64,000 nt of DNA from Aristolochia californica (Eukaryota; Streptophyta; Magnoliopsida; Piperales; Aristolochiaceae): positions 30,702,295 to 30,766,294 of the forward strand of contig JARWKL010000001.1 in the NCBI GenBank assembly GCA_029961685.1, given 5' to 3'. Position 1 is the first letter of the stretch. Each line of letters starts with the position of its first letter. Below, piece by piece: positions 35,638 to 45,989 of the stretch. The notes under the pieces are model-generated. The model did not search any database. It was not told where the DNA came from and saw only the letters and a list, made by a program, of their open reading frames with translations. Position numbers and translations under genes: made by a program.

Positions 35638-37113
35638 TCATTCGGACAGCTGCCTTTCTGTGCACAATTTACAGGTGTGCTCCTTCGGAAAAGTCTTTTG
35701 GGCAATCTGGCAGAAGATTTCTTTTGTTGCTTTGTTGAAGGGGATATTTCCACCAAGGAGTTTCTTCAGCGTGGCTTCGAGACTGGTCTGGACAGAAGTC
35801 GGAGTCTCTTTATAGCTTTTAGAGACGATCGTCAATGGGACGAAGGTCTTGTAGACGAAGCTTCTCTTTTTCTGAATCAGCTGTTGTATGAGCTGTATCA
35901 GGTTCTTGAGCCTGCGGATACACCTGGTTGGCTAGACTGCTTCTGGGCAAGGCTTGGCTTTTGGAACATGTCGGGGATCATATTCCATATTTGCGTCACC
36001 TTCTTTGATGCCTTCAATAGTCACGACGGAAATGCTCGGAAACATTTTAGTGTCAGTAACAATTTCAGCAATACAGGAAACAAAATGAAGTCGAATTCCT
36101 TTACTCTTCGTTATGGAGATGAAACTTTTGCAAGACTCCATAATTTCCTTTGGCATTTTCTCCAATACTGATAAATCGGTGGAGTGAAGTACCATCTATT
36201 TTATGAATCCATATGCATAAAGCATGGATGCATATTTTGAGTCTATTTCATGACTCAGCTTCACTTGATTCCAACTGTTGCTGGGCTCAGTGGTGAAGAA
36301 GGGAGTATTCATCCCTTGCTCAATTTGTTCATTCCATCTCTGGAATTGAACAGTATGATCGGATTCGATCTTTGAACAAACGCTGTCCACCTTTTGAGGG
36401 TGTAGCGAGGGTTCCTCAGACATAATGTCCGAAAGTTTTAAAGGTTTAAATTTCTTTAAAAACTCAAACTCATTAAAACTAGTTTTATCTGGTTTATTTA
36501 GGCTTTTCAACCTTGTAAACTCAGATGGGGTAATCAACTTTGTCTTGAATGATTTCTCATTACTAGACAAGTTCGTTTCCATCTAAGATGGATCCGTTAA
36601 GACTTCCTTTTCAGCTCTAGACTGACAGGTAGAAGTCCCTGATTCCGATTTCAAAGAAATCGTTAAGGTTTCCTTTCTAGCTCTAGACTAGCAGGTAGAA
36701 ATCCCTAATTCCCCTATCTTCAGAGAAAATTGGGTTGTGATTTCCTTCTCATGCCTGGCATGACCGGTAGAAATCCCGGGTCGACCTGTGTTTATCAAAA
36801 CACTAAAGTCATCCGTCTGCTGATTAGCTGACGTTGTGGCTTCCTTTTCTTGCGATGGAGATCCGGTAGAAGTCCCGGAGGAGCTTGGCATTTAATGTCG
36901 TTGAGTGAGTTCTTTTAACTCTTCGGTTAATTCTTTAACCTTGAGTTGTAAGACTTCTCCACTTAACCCGTAACGGGCACAATTCTCATGTATGTCTCCT
37001 CGTTCTGAAAGAACTAAAAGACTGTCGAATAGTGACTGTAGGGTTGAGAGCAATACCGTGAGTGTGGCAATTTCTGCTGCTAGGTCCGTCAGGGTGCTAC
37101 TGAGGGGATCCAT
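35638..37113 (-). pseudogene. Copy C ORF7, post-polymerase protein, five stops
   Basis: This is one frame of 492 codons colinear with A and B. In-frame stops: 36,892-36,894 (TAA for GAA), 36,688-36,690 (TAG for CAG), 36,583-36,585 (TAG for CAG), 36,196-36,198 (TAG for CAG) and 35,929-35,931 (TAG for TGG). The N terminus (LTDLAAEIATLTVLLSTLQS) and the coiled segment VKELTEELKELTQRH are kept. The C-terminal half includes SKYASMLYAYGF and HTCKLCTERQ. The long plus-strand frame at 35,599-36,171 is its antisense shadow. Function as for the other copies: transactivator position, not proven. Confidence 0.75.
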
Positions 37114-37285
37114 TTTACCTGTCTGTAACACAAGAAAATTTTCGAGTGGTAAGAGTATCAGGTTAATAAAGTTCTCTATAATGCATGATGCAGGAGTAGA
37201 GAAAGTAATTTATGACAAGAGTGGGATATAAATCACCACGCTGGCTTCCATATGTATATCGGGATGGCAAAAGCATAACCGAATA
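37114..37285 (-). other. Scar where copy C has lost its polymerase ORF
   Basis: About 170 bp replace the roughly 1.97 kb polymerase ORF. The side next to ORF7 is still a diverged version of the polymerase end (minus-strand CCTGATACTCTTACCACTCG against CCTGACACTCTTACTCGAG in B). The side next to the coat protein also drifts away from A and B in the last codons. The centre is not recognised. The likely explanation is an internal deletion in a diverged relative, later brought in by recombination, or filler DNA from end joining. Confidence 0.6.
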
Positions 37286-39040
37286 TTAGGCAAAAGTTGT
37301 GCCCAAAGAGTCACTCATATTTTCTGAGTTTTCTGAGGAGGAAGACTCAGTTTCTAGATGAAGTTCATAGACCTCATCCTCTGACTGGATGTCATCATAA
37401 TGGATGATTTCCAATCCATTTTCTTCGGCTAGTAACAAGTAAGTACTGTACCACCGTTGTTGTTTATCATTTGGACAATCTTTGGCGAAATGTCCTTCTT
37501 TCTGGCATATCCAGCATTTGCATTTGGTTGGGGTTTTCCCCTTTGGGCAGTATGCATTTGACCCTTTACTAGATGTGGTCGGGCCAGAATTTGTTCTTTT
37601 TCTAAAGTATCTCTTTTTAGGAGTATACCTTGTTGTAGAACTTTTTTGTATCCTAAATTTTTTCTGTTGAAAGTTCTTAGGATATTTTCGTTGCTTATGA
37701 GAGGTGGTTTTACAACCATAAGCTCCTACATTTTTGTTCAGGTTTGAACAACATAATGTTTGTTTATTTGCCTTACTACTTTTCTTTTGTAGTTTTTGGG
37801 CTTCACAAAGATTTGCCAACATGTCTTGTACAAATCGATGTCGTCTTCCTAAAGTATCAATGTTTAGGAAAATATCCATGGTTAAAGTACCATGTTCTGG
37901 ATTATTTTGCCAAAATTTTGTAGTGTAGTCTTTTTCAGCTACATGTGCAAATGGTTCTGGCAATTTTGCATAAAAGATAGACAGATAAGGTTTCTGGTCT
38001 TCTTTTTGCAGTTTATAGAAGTAACTTGCAAACTCGTAGTAATACTTCTCATAAAAACAAATGTTACAGATTTGTAACTTGTTTAATTTCTGAAGAGTTT
38101 CTAAACATTTTCTTTGTTTAGTACTCTCATTGTAGGCTTCTAGGGTTGGATGTATTCCTAGAAATTCCTTTGATATCTTAGCCACTAATCCTTTCAAGAT
38201 ATTGGCTATTGATATTGAGGTATTAGCTCGTTTTTGGTCTTCGGGAAGGTTGTCCCACCAATGAGCTACATTACCCTGTAAAGCATGGGTAAAGAAATTA
38301 AATGTTGATTCTTGGTTCCAAGATTCATGCATATTTGCAGCATTGCTCATGCTTCTTTCCCAATCTTTAAGGACTTTTTCTCCATCCTTGGGGCAATCCA
38401 AGTTGAGGTAAAATCCAAAAGGGTTTATGCTATCTATGGTTTGTTGTCCCTTAGTAGCATTTGAAGGATCGACATTTGTGTATTTTGTCGAATACCTTTG
38501 TCCTCCTAGAGATATTTTGGAGTGGTAGAAACTTTCTCGTTCTTGCGGATGAACCGCAGTACGGTTTCAGAAGTTATCTTGAAAGCTATCTTCCATATGG
38601 GTGTCTCTTACCCTTGAAGTTTCTGCTTCAAAATGGTCGCTACCACGAAGCATTCAAAATATTTTACCAAGATCATCTGCCTTTTTGTCTTTAGCAGAGT
38701 AGTCTGTTTTCTTGGTATTGTCTTTTGCAACTTCATCAGATTCCCAGGCTTCTGGTTCACTGTCATGTTGCTCTTGTTGTTTACTAGAGGAAGGTTTTTC
38801 CTCTTGAACATAATAAATCGGTTGGCGACCGAAAGTATTATATTCTGCGTAAACCTCATCATCGGTGGAGGATGATGCTTTTGAAGCGATCCTAAAAGCA
38901 GCTGGTGCTGGATCCTTCTTTCTTCTAGGTGCTATGCAGGGTGTTGCAAAGTACACTAGGTTTTTAAGCCATCCGGTGATGTCAGGAAGGCCTAATGGTA
39001 ATGGAGTTTCCATATCCATTAAATAGAAAAACTCATTCAT
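37286..39040 (-). pseudogene. Copy C coat protein, two stops
   Basis: The frame is 585 codons, the same length as copy A. In-frame stops are TGA at 38,654-38,656 (CGA in B, TGA also in A) and TGA at 38,567-38,569 (CGA in A). After the second stop the frame is open for 371 codons, covering the capsid core (GNVAHWWDNLPEDQKR), the Lys-rich segment and the CCHC knuckle at 37,475-37,516 (CWICQKEGHFAKDC). The last residues differ from A and B (DSLGTTFA). The start ATG overlaps the ORF4b stop as ATGA. Confidence 0.9.
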
Positions 39041-39253
39041 AGAGCTAATTCTTGAAGCTTCCGTTGCACCTTTTTGATCAGATACCGTAGTAGAATTTCT
39101 CTACGGGTTAATCTCCACCATTCATTCAGATATGCTTGATAAGCTATATCGGTTTCATTTTACTGGTGCGTGAGTTTCTCTGGCTTGCCAATTTTTGGCT
39201 TGCATTGACCGTACCAGACGAAGTTGATCTAGTAGTCTTGCTCTACTGATCAT
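39037..39253 (-). pseudogene. Copy C ORF4b, second ORF4-like gene, frameshifted
   Basis: The frame starts at ATG 39,253, 1 nt after the ORF4a stop, and reads MISRARLLDQLRLVRSMQAK. After an apparent 1-nt gain near an A-run at about 39,156 it continues in the next frame as a Trp/Arg-rich stretch with NEWWRLTRREILLRYLIKK and ends KLQELAL. The span of 217 nt is one base more than the 216 nt of ORF4, and the start, basic middle and LAL end align with ORF4a. I read it as a tandem paralogue of ORF4 that A and B lack. Its TGA overlaps the coat protein ATG. Function unknown. Confidence 0.65.
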
Positions 39254-39254
39254 T

Positions 39255-39470
39255 TTACAAAGCTAAAAGGTTTAGCTTTCATTTGATTTTCTTGATCTTA
39301 CAACGAAGGTTGTAGATGCGGTCAGAATATCTTTCCCAAAAATAGTAATACCATACCATTGCTGGGATTGTATTATCTTCTGGCTGAAGAGTATTTCTTT
39401 GGAGTAAAACGAGGTCAAGGCCTTCTCGTTTTAATTTTAAACGATCTAAAAGTTTCTTTTTATAGATCAT
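39255..39470 (-). pseudogene. Copy C ORF4a, 71-residue basic protein with one stop
   Basis: This is colinear with ORF4 of A and B (KKLLDRLKLKREGLD, LQPEDNTIPAM, WERYSDRIYNLRCKIKKIK). TGA at 39,279-39,281 replaces CAA, eight codons before the normal KLNLLAL end. It diverges more from A and B than they do from each other. The ATG overlaps the ORF3 stop as ATGA, the same arrangement that links the viroplasmin ORF to ORF4 in B. Confidence 0.75.
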
Positions 39471-39887
39471 TCTGGTGTCCAAGGTGTAAAAGGTGTTTTA
39501 TACCTTGATGGACCTGGAGAACCTAGACGTTCTTTTGAACCTAGCTGTTCTTTTAATGCTAAGACTTCTATCAAAAGTTCTTGCATTTTATATTTGTTTA
39601 GATTATCTAAACTTTGTTTTAAGTTCTGTTAACTCTTGGAAGAAAACAAGACTATTTCTATGGTCAATCTTTTCTAGAATATTTTCTAGGATGTTTTGAC
39701 ACTTTATTATTTCTCTATGTTTATGTTCATCATAGAGGAAATCTATTTTCTGTTGGAGGCTTGCAACAGTTTTTTCTAACCTATTAAGGGTCTTACCATA
39801 AGACTCTAAGGTTTGATTGGAATTGGTGACGATGTCACTATTTCCTATAGGTGGACCTAAGGCTTTGTATGGGTTATGTGCCATCAT
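39467..39887 (-). pseudogene. Copy C ORF3, VAP-like coiled-coil protein, 1-nt frameshift
   Basis: The first 94 codons encode a helical region with heptad-like spacing (YGKTLNRLEKTVASLQQKID, NILENILEKIDH). An extra base in the A-run near 39,621 moves the sense to the next frame, which continues helical (LLIEVLALKEQLGSKE) and ends Pro-rich and basic (SPGPSRYKTPFTPWTPE). Total length without the shift would be about 139 residues. Short size, N-terminal coiled coil and Pro-rich end resemble the caulimovirid virion-associated protein, which tetramerises and binds virions. Placement after the movement protein agrees. The match is architectural, not by a conserved motif. Confidence 0.65.
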
Positions 39888-40832
39888 CTATGTGAAGAGG
39901 AACATAAGCATTGGGCCTTGGATTTCCTATTCCTTCGAAATGGGAACTGTTTAAGGTTCTACTTGTTGAGGTAGAGGTTCTGTCCAGTTCGATGGAAAAG
40001 CTAGGTCTAGTGTTTGTGATCACTAGTTTTCCTTCTATCTCCTTTATGGTTTTTCGAGAGAGTGGAAGGTGTCTGGGTGCCAAAGGTTGGACTACCCATT
40101 CTGTTGGCCATGTTAACTCTCTAGGGTCGAGTTCTTCTATGGTCAGGTTTTCAGAATAACCAATGTTTTTGGCTAATTCTGTGAGTTTCTTTGAATCTTT
40201 AATTGGAACCTTTCCAGTGTTGATTCCTCGGGCTACTATGCATACAAGTATGCGCATAACTCGTCTTCCTGGTTGAATTCCATTTTTCAACCAGTTATCT
40301 GTATAGGTTTTTAGGGACAAGGTATCTTGAATGTGCTTGTCTTCTAAATCTATTTGTATATTAGGCCATTTTGTAAAGGATACTGGGCCTAATCCTAAGT
40401 TTGCTCTAACTCCTCCGAGTAGGGCTTTTTCAAAATTATTCTTCACAGAGTTATCTACTATAGCTGCTATGAAGGGTAAATTCTGATTGATTCGTATTAA
40501 GGGGTCTAATCCTATACGAACTAGTCCATAATGGACATATTTGAATCTTTTTAGCTTAGCTAAGTTAGATTCGCTTAATAATCTGTAGCAGAAAGTACCT
40601 GAGTCGGTATCTTGTATTTCTACAGATAGTTCCTTCTGGAAGACGAAGGATTTCTTTTGGAATTCAATCCAATCTTTGTTGTAGACTTCAGTTATCCGAG
40701 GGATACTTATTGTCCACTTTTGTCCATCCTGCATGAGATTAGGATGTTCATCGTATTCTCCCTGTGTTTCATGATGTATATGAACACTGTTTTGGAGAGA
40801 GAAGTACATTCTATTCCTATTTGTTCAGACAT
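39874..40832 (-). CDS. Copy C movement protein, near-intact
   Basis: An open frame of 311 residues runs from ATG 40,809. The likely original start is the ATG at 40,832-40,830, which overlaps the ORF1 stop. A 2-nt TC gain in the CTCTCT tract near 40,796 puts that ATG out of frame. Core motifs: TDSGTFCYRLLSESNLAKL, KRFKYVHYGLVRIGLDPL, FEKALLGGVRANLGLGPV, FTKWPNIQIDLEDKHI, PGRRVMRILVCIVARG. These fit the beta-rich core of the caulimovirid 30K movement proteins that build tubules in plasmodesmata. The C terminus is Ser/Thr-rich. The TAA stop overlaps the double ATG of ORF3. It is the best evidence for a cell-to-cell movement function in this lineage. Confidence 0.85.
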
Positions 40833-41676
40833 TTAGGAATTCTAGATGAGTTGAGGTCTCTTCTAATTTTTGGAACAGGAGTTCAAGCAATCGTTCCAAT
40901 TGATACAAAGTGATGAAAGGAGTGATGTGTTGTATAACGAGTTCTCTCAATTCCTCATTTTGTGTTAAGGCATAGATGTCTCGTATAAGACGATCTCTAT
41001 CTGTTCCATGATGAGTTTTTACAGAAGATATTTTGCAAATTACTTCTTGTAACTCCTTTTTTGATGGTTTGTTGTTAACCATTTTTATTTTCACTTCTCG
41101 GATCGGTTCTAATATCCTAAAAGGATTTATTTCTTGATCCACATAGCTTTGTAGATCTGTAAGGAAACGTACTGTTTCTTCAGTGTTTCCTGTTTTAAGT
41201 ACCTCAAGATGGGCATTAATTCTTCTCTTGAGTTTTTGTACTTGTTCATTAACGTCACTTTCTATTCCTGCGCATAGGATAGCAACGCTTTCTGGGGTGT
41301 ATTTTTCCCAGCATCTTTTCATAAAGAAGCTGTGATGCATATCACCTACTAAATCCATTATATTATTTAATATTGGATTATTCTTATCATGCCATCCATG
41401 TGGATAGCCTATTAATGGACAAACATTTGTGTGTCCAGTTTTCAACACGGTGTCGTAAGAAGGACCGTTGAGTTCCTTCTGACCTACCAGTTGGGTCTTT
41501 GGTACATTAGTACATTTGTTCCTTACAAATGTTACTTGGGATGTGACCGGTATGGGTCGTAACTGTTTGGGAGTATGTATACCTAAACAGAAAGAATCAA
41601 AGTTAAGCTTTGACTTCTTTGACACATACAAAACCAAGTCTAATACTCGGCTCTGATACCATTTTAATGACGACAC
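40825..41676 (-). CDS. Copy C ORF1, unknown protein, open through the primer site
   Basis: An open frame of 283 codons starts upstream of the primer site; WYQS is encoded by the primer-site sequence itself. The first codon in the open frame is GTG, and the first in-frame ATG is far inside (MDLVGDMHH), so initiation is either at a non-AUG codon, at an exon joined by splicing, or at the internal ATG. A pyrimidine-rich CTTTCTGTTTAG occurs just before GIHTPKQLRP and could be a 3' splice site. The protein is charged and mostly helical (EQVQKLKRRI, HHGTDRDRLIRDI, LYQLERLLELLFQKLEET). No family recognised. The stop overlaps the movement protein ATG by 8 nt. Confidence 0.7.
   Translation of the reverse strand: MSSLKWYQSRVLDLVLYVSKKSKLNFDSFCLGIHTPKQLRPIPVTSQVTFVRNKCTNVPKTQLVGQKELNGPSYDTVLKTGHTNVCPLIGYPHGWHDKNNPILNNIMDLVGDMHHSFFMKRCWEKYTPESVAILCAGIESDVNEQVQKLKRRINAHLEVLKTGNTEETVRFLTDLQSYVDQEINPFRILEPIREVKIKMVNNKPSKKELQEVICKISSVKTHHGTDRDRLIRDIYALTQNEELRELVIQHITPFITLYQLERLLELLFQKLEETSTHLEFLNV
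41649..41661 (-). other. Primer-binding site, initiator tRNA-Met, copy C
   Basis: The minus strand reads TGGTATCAGAGCC, an exact 13-nt match to the copy A site. It marks genome position 1 of copy C. Confidence 0.93.
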
Positions 41677-42521
41677 GAGTCTCTAGCAGACTCTGACAAC
41701 GGAATACTGATACCAAAGCACTATTGCTATGATATCGACACAAAGTCTCTAATAGACTTATACACACAGCGGAAGACAACCTAGGGAAGAGGGCAGTGGA
41801 ACTAAAATCCTAGGGACTTCTACCTGCCAGTCTCTGGCTACAGGCAGTGGATGACATCTACAGGCAGCGGAAAAACAACAATGACTCACACAATACTATT
41901 CCTAAAGTCACACTTCGTCCGTCCTATCAGTTTACCATTAGGCTACTTTCCTGCTTCCTGCCAGATGTCACTGCTATGTACTCGTTTGTGTCTATGTCAT
42001 AGCTATCTAATAGGACCAACATGACTTCTACTGCTACTTAGAACTTCTTCGGGGTTTGACCCTATTCCTGCCGGCTTACCACCAAGTGGGAAATTCCATC
42101 GATGCGGTCCTCACGGTCTCCAGAGGGCCCTTAGCCGTTCCTATTAACCGTTGCGGCTCCATGGCTGCTTCAGCAGGGTAGAGCACAGCTCCGTTTCGTT
42201 TTCTACCTCGGAGCGTAGCCGAATAATTCCAAGTCTCTAGCGTCTCTCCTATTTGGCATTATTTCGATACTATTTCTTTTTGACGAGTGAACAGTAAACA
42301 TGAATAGTAAAAATGAACAGTACTATTGAACAATAACTTTGGAACAGTAAAAACAAACACTGTGGAGATCATATATATAGATGCGGAATATGAACAGTAA
42401 TAACAACTACTGTGGAGATCATATATTTATATATGCGGAACATGAACAGTAATAAAAAATACTATATGAATCACAATATTACAAACATGCGGAAAATATA
42501 AAAACAAAAAAAACATTGTTC
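41662..42521 (-). promoter_or_regulatory. Copy C leader at the right edge of the block
   Basis: This is leader sequence homologous to 26,940-27,811, ending outward in GAACAATG, where satellite begins. The ACTGTTCA cluster is at about 42,287-42,470 and both 50-bp units are present. The outer end falls within about 30 bp of the viral coordinate where copy A begins at the other side of the block. The last bases (TTCA/TTGA) are shared with the satellite, so the exact edge is uncertain by 2-3 nt. Confidence 0.8.
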
Positions 42522-45500
42522 ATGGGAAAAATAATGGCTTGTTTTAATCGGGTAAATATCCCACTGCACATTCACTTGAGAAATTAATGTTATTATTTTT
42601 AAAAGGTTTGGATCCATAGGTCATTTGCATCTTTAACATGTTTCAAGCATGCATATCCATTTTTTAAAATATGTGTAAAAAAATCTCTTTTTTATAAAAT
42701 TCCGATCGATTAGGCTTGAACTTGTGGAATTTCCCAAACTTGGATAACAAAAATTTTGTGTTCATTTATAGTGTGTGAATAATTTTTTTTTACTTACATT
42801 TGTTTATTGGTTTATTTTATTTCCATACATAAACTTCAAAATTTGCAGTTTGTTGTGATCTATTTGCCTTTTATCTTTTTTTTTTTTTTACGAGATGAAG
42901 GGAAAGTGAAAGCTCAAGTTTTGATTTAAGAAAAAAGTATACATCTAAAATGGAAATGCACAATGCCAAAATGTAGAGAGAGTCAATTCCAAAAAGTGAT
43001 AGTAATTTTTAGGGATTGTAAACTCTTTATAGTTTTTATATATCAGGTTCTGCAATCATCGAGAAAAGGGGAAAAGGGGGATTTTTAATTGAGTTTTAAC
43101 TCCGATCCAAAAGTCATTCCTTAAAAAAATATAGCCCGTTACGCATGATAAATCAATTTACAAACATATATAATCCTTAGTTTAGATTTTTTTAAATGGA
43201 CATAATAATGGCTTGTTTGACTCGGGTAAATATCCCTTCGCACGTTCACTTGAGAATTTAATATTATTCGCATTAAAATGATTGGATACATCGGTCATTT
43301 GCATCTTTAACATGTTTCAAAAATGCATATCCTTTTTTTAAAACATAAGTTGAAAAATCTCTTTCTTATTAAATTCGTAGCTATTAGGGTTGAACTAGTG
43401 AAATTTCCCAAACTTGGATAAAAAAACTTTTGTGTTCATTTTTGGAGTGTGAAAAAATTTTCTTAACTTACATTTTTTTATTGCTTTAAATTCTTTCCAT
43501 ACGTAAACTCTAAAAATTACTGTTTGTAGTGATCTATTTGCCTTTTATTTATTTATTTTGTTTACGAGATGAAGGGTAAGTGAAAACTCAAGTTTTGATT
43601 TAAGAAAAATATATACATCCAAAATTGAAATGCACAAATGTAGAGAGTGATAATTCCAAAAAGGGTTTGTAATTTTTTGGGATTGTAAATTCTTTTTATT
43701 TTTTATATATCAGGTTCTGAAATCTTCGGGAAAAGGTGGAGGCGGGGATTTTTAACTGAGTGTTGACTCCCAATCAAAAAGTCATTCCTTACAAAATTAT
43801 AGTCGATTACGCATGATAAATCACTTTACAATCATCTATGATCGTTAGGTCAGCTTTTTGTAAATGGGCAAAATAATGGTTGTTGGACTCGGGCAAATAT
43901 CACACCACACGTTCACTTGAGAATTTAATGATATTCTCTTTAAAAGATTTGGATCTAGAGTCATTTGTACATTTAACTTGTTTCCAGCATGCATATCATT
44001 TTTAAAACATGTGTAGAAATATATCTTTCTTATAAAATTCTGAGCAACTAGGGTTGAACTAGTGGAATTTCCCTAACTTGGATAACAAAACTTTTGTGTA
44101 CGTTTGTGGTGCGTGAATAAATTTTCTTTACTAACATTTGTTTATTGGTTTAAAATCTTTCCATACATAAACTCTAAAATTTTCATTTTGTTTTGATCTA
44201 TTTGCCTTTTATCTCTTTTTTTTGTTTACGAGATGAAGGGAAAGTGAAAACTCAAGTTTTGATTTAAGAAAAACGTATATATCTTAAAGGGAAATGCACA
44301 ATGCACAAATGTAGAGCGAGATAATTCCAAAAAGTTCTTGTAATTTTTAGGGATTATAGAATCTTTTTCGTTTTTATTTTCATGGTCTGTAATCGTCAAG
44401 AAAAAGGGGAGGCGGTGGATTTTTAATTGAGTGTTGACTCCCAATCCATAAGTCATTCCTTACAAAAATATAGCCCATTACGCATGATAAATCACTTTGC
44501 AATCATCTATCATCGTTAGGACAACTTCTTGTAAGTGGGCAAAATAATGGATTGTTTGACTCGAGTAAATATCACACCGCACATTCAATTGACAATTTAA
44601 TGTTATTCTCTTTAGAAGGTTTGGATCCATAGGTCATTAGTATCTTTAACATGCTTGAAGCATGCATATTTATTTTTTAAAACATGTGTAGAAAAATCTC
44701 TTTCTTATAAAATCCCAAGCTACTAGGGTTGAGCTTGTGGAATTTCCCAAACTTGGATAAGAAATTTTTTCCATACATAAACTCTAAAATTTTCATTTTG
44801 TGGTGATCTATTTGCCTTTTATCTCTTTTTTGTTTTTTGTTTACAAGATGAAGGGAAAGTGAAAACTAAAGTTTTTATTTAAGAAAAAAGTATACATCTA
44901 AAATGGAAATGCACAATGCACATATGTAGAGAGAGAAAATTCCAAAAAGTGTCTGTAATTTTTAGGGATTGTAAACTCTCTTTCTTATTTATATATTTGG
45001 TTCTGCAATCGTCGGGAAAAGGGGGAGGCGGGGGATTTTTAACTGTGTGTTGACTCCCTATCCATAAGTCATTCCTTACAAAAATATAGCCCATTATGCA
45101 TGATAAATCACTTTACAATCATCTATGAGCGTTAGGTCAGCATTTTGTAAATGGGCAAAATAATGGCTTGTTTGACTAGGGTAAATATCCCACCGCACGT
45201 TCACTTGAGAATTTAATGTTATTCTCTTTAATAGGTTTGGATCCATTGGTCATTTGCATCTTTAACATGTTTCAAGCTTGCATATCTATTTTTTCAAACA
45301 TGTGTACAAAAATCACTTTCTAATAAAATTCCGAGCTATAAGGGTTGAACTCGTGGAATTTCCCAAACTTGGATAAGAAATTTTTTTTGTTCATTTGTGG
45401 TGTGTGAATAAATTTTATTTCTCAAATTTGTTTATCGCTTTAAATTCTTTCCATACATAAACTCTAAAATTTTCATTTTGTTGTTATCTATTTGCCTTTT

Positions 45501-45989
45501 ATTTCTTTTTTTTTTTGAAAAAGATCAAGGGAAAAAGAAAACTCAAGTTTTGATTTAAGAAAAAAATATCCATCTAAAATAGAAATGCACAATGCACCAA
45601 CGTAGAGAGATATAATTCCAAAAAGTGCCAGTAATTTTTAGGGATTGTAAACTCTTTTTAGTTTTTATATATCAGGTTCTGCAATCGTCGGGCAAAAGGG
45701 GAGGCGGGGGATTTTTAACTGAGTGTTGACTTCCTATCCATAAGTCATTCCTTAAAAAAATATATCCCATTACTCATGATAAATTACTTTGCAATCATCT
45801 ATGATCATTAGGTCAGCTTTTTGTAAATGGGCAAAATAATGGCTTGTTTGACTCGGGTAAATATCCCACCGCAAGTTCACTTGAGAATTTAATGTTATTT
45901 TATTTAAAAGGTTTGGATCCATAGGTCAATTGTATCTTTAACATGTTTCAAGCATGCATATCCATTTTTTAAAACATGTGTAGAAAAAC

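Larger units (their letters stand above)
17915..42521. mobile_element. Endogenous pararetrovirus block, three copies (A+, B+, C-)
   Basis: This 24.6 kb block contains three degraded genomes of one Caulimoviridae lineage. Family-level evidence is the combination of a 30K-type movement protein, a coat protein with a single CCHC knuckle, a protease-RT-RNase H ORF, a viroplasmin domain, a tRNA-Met primer site and no integrase. A and B are head to tail with a full leader between them. B is truncated at 34,168 and joined to the inverted copy C. The left edge lies in a T-run at about 17,915-17,931; the right edge is at 42,520-42,522. Caulimovirids do not encode integrase, and their nuclear copies are usually rearranged concatemers attributed to host end-joining. 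No flanking target-site duplication is seen; satellite sequence is deleted instead. Confidence 0.93.
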
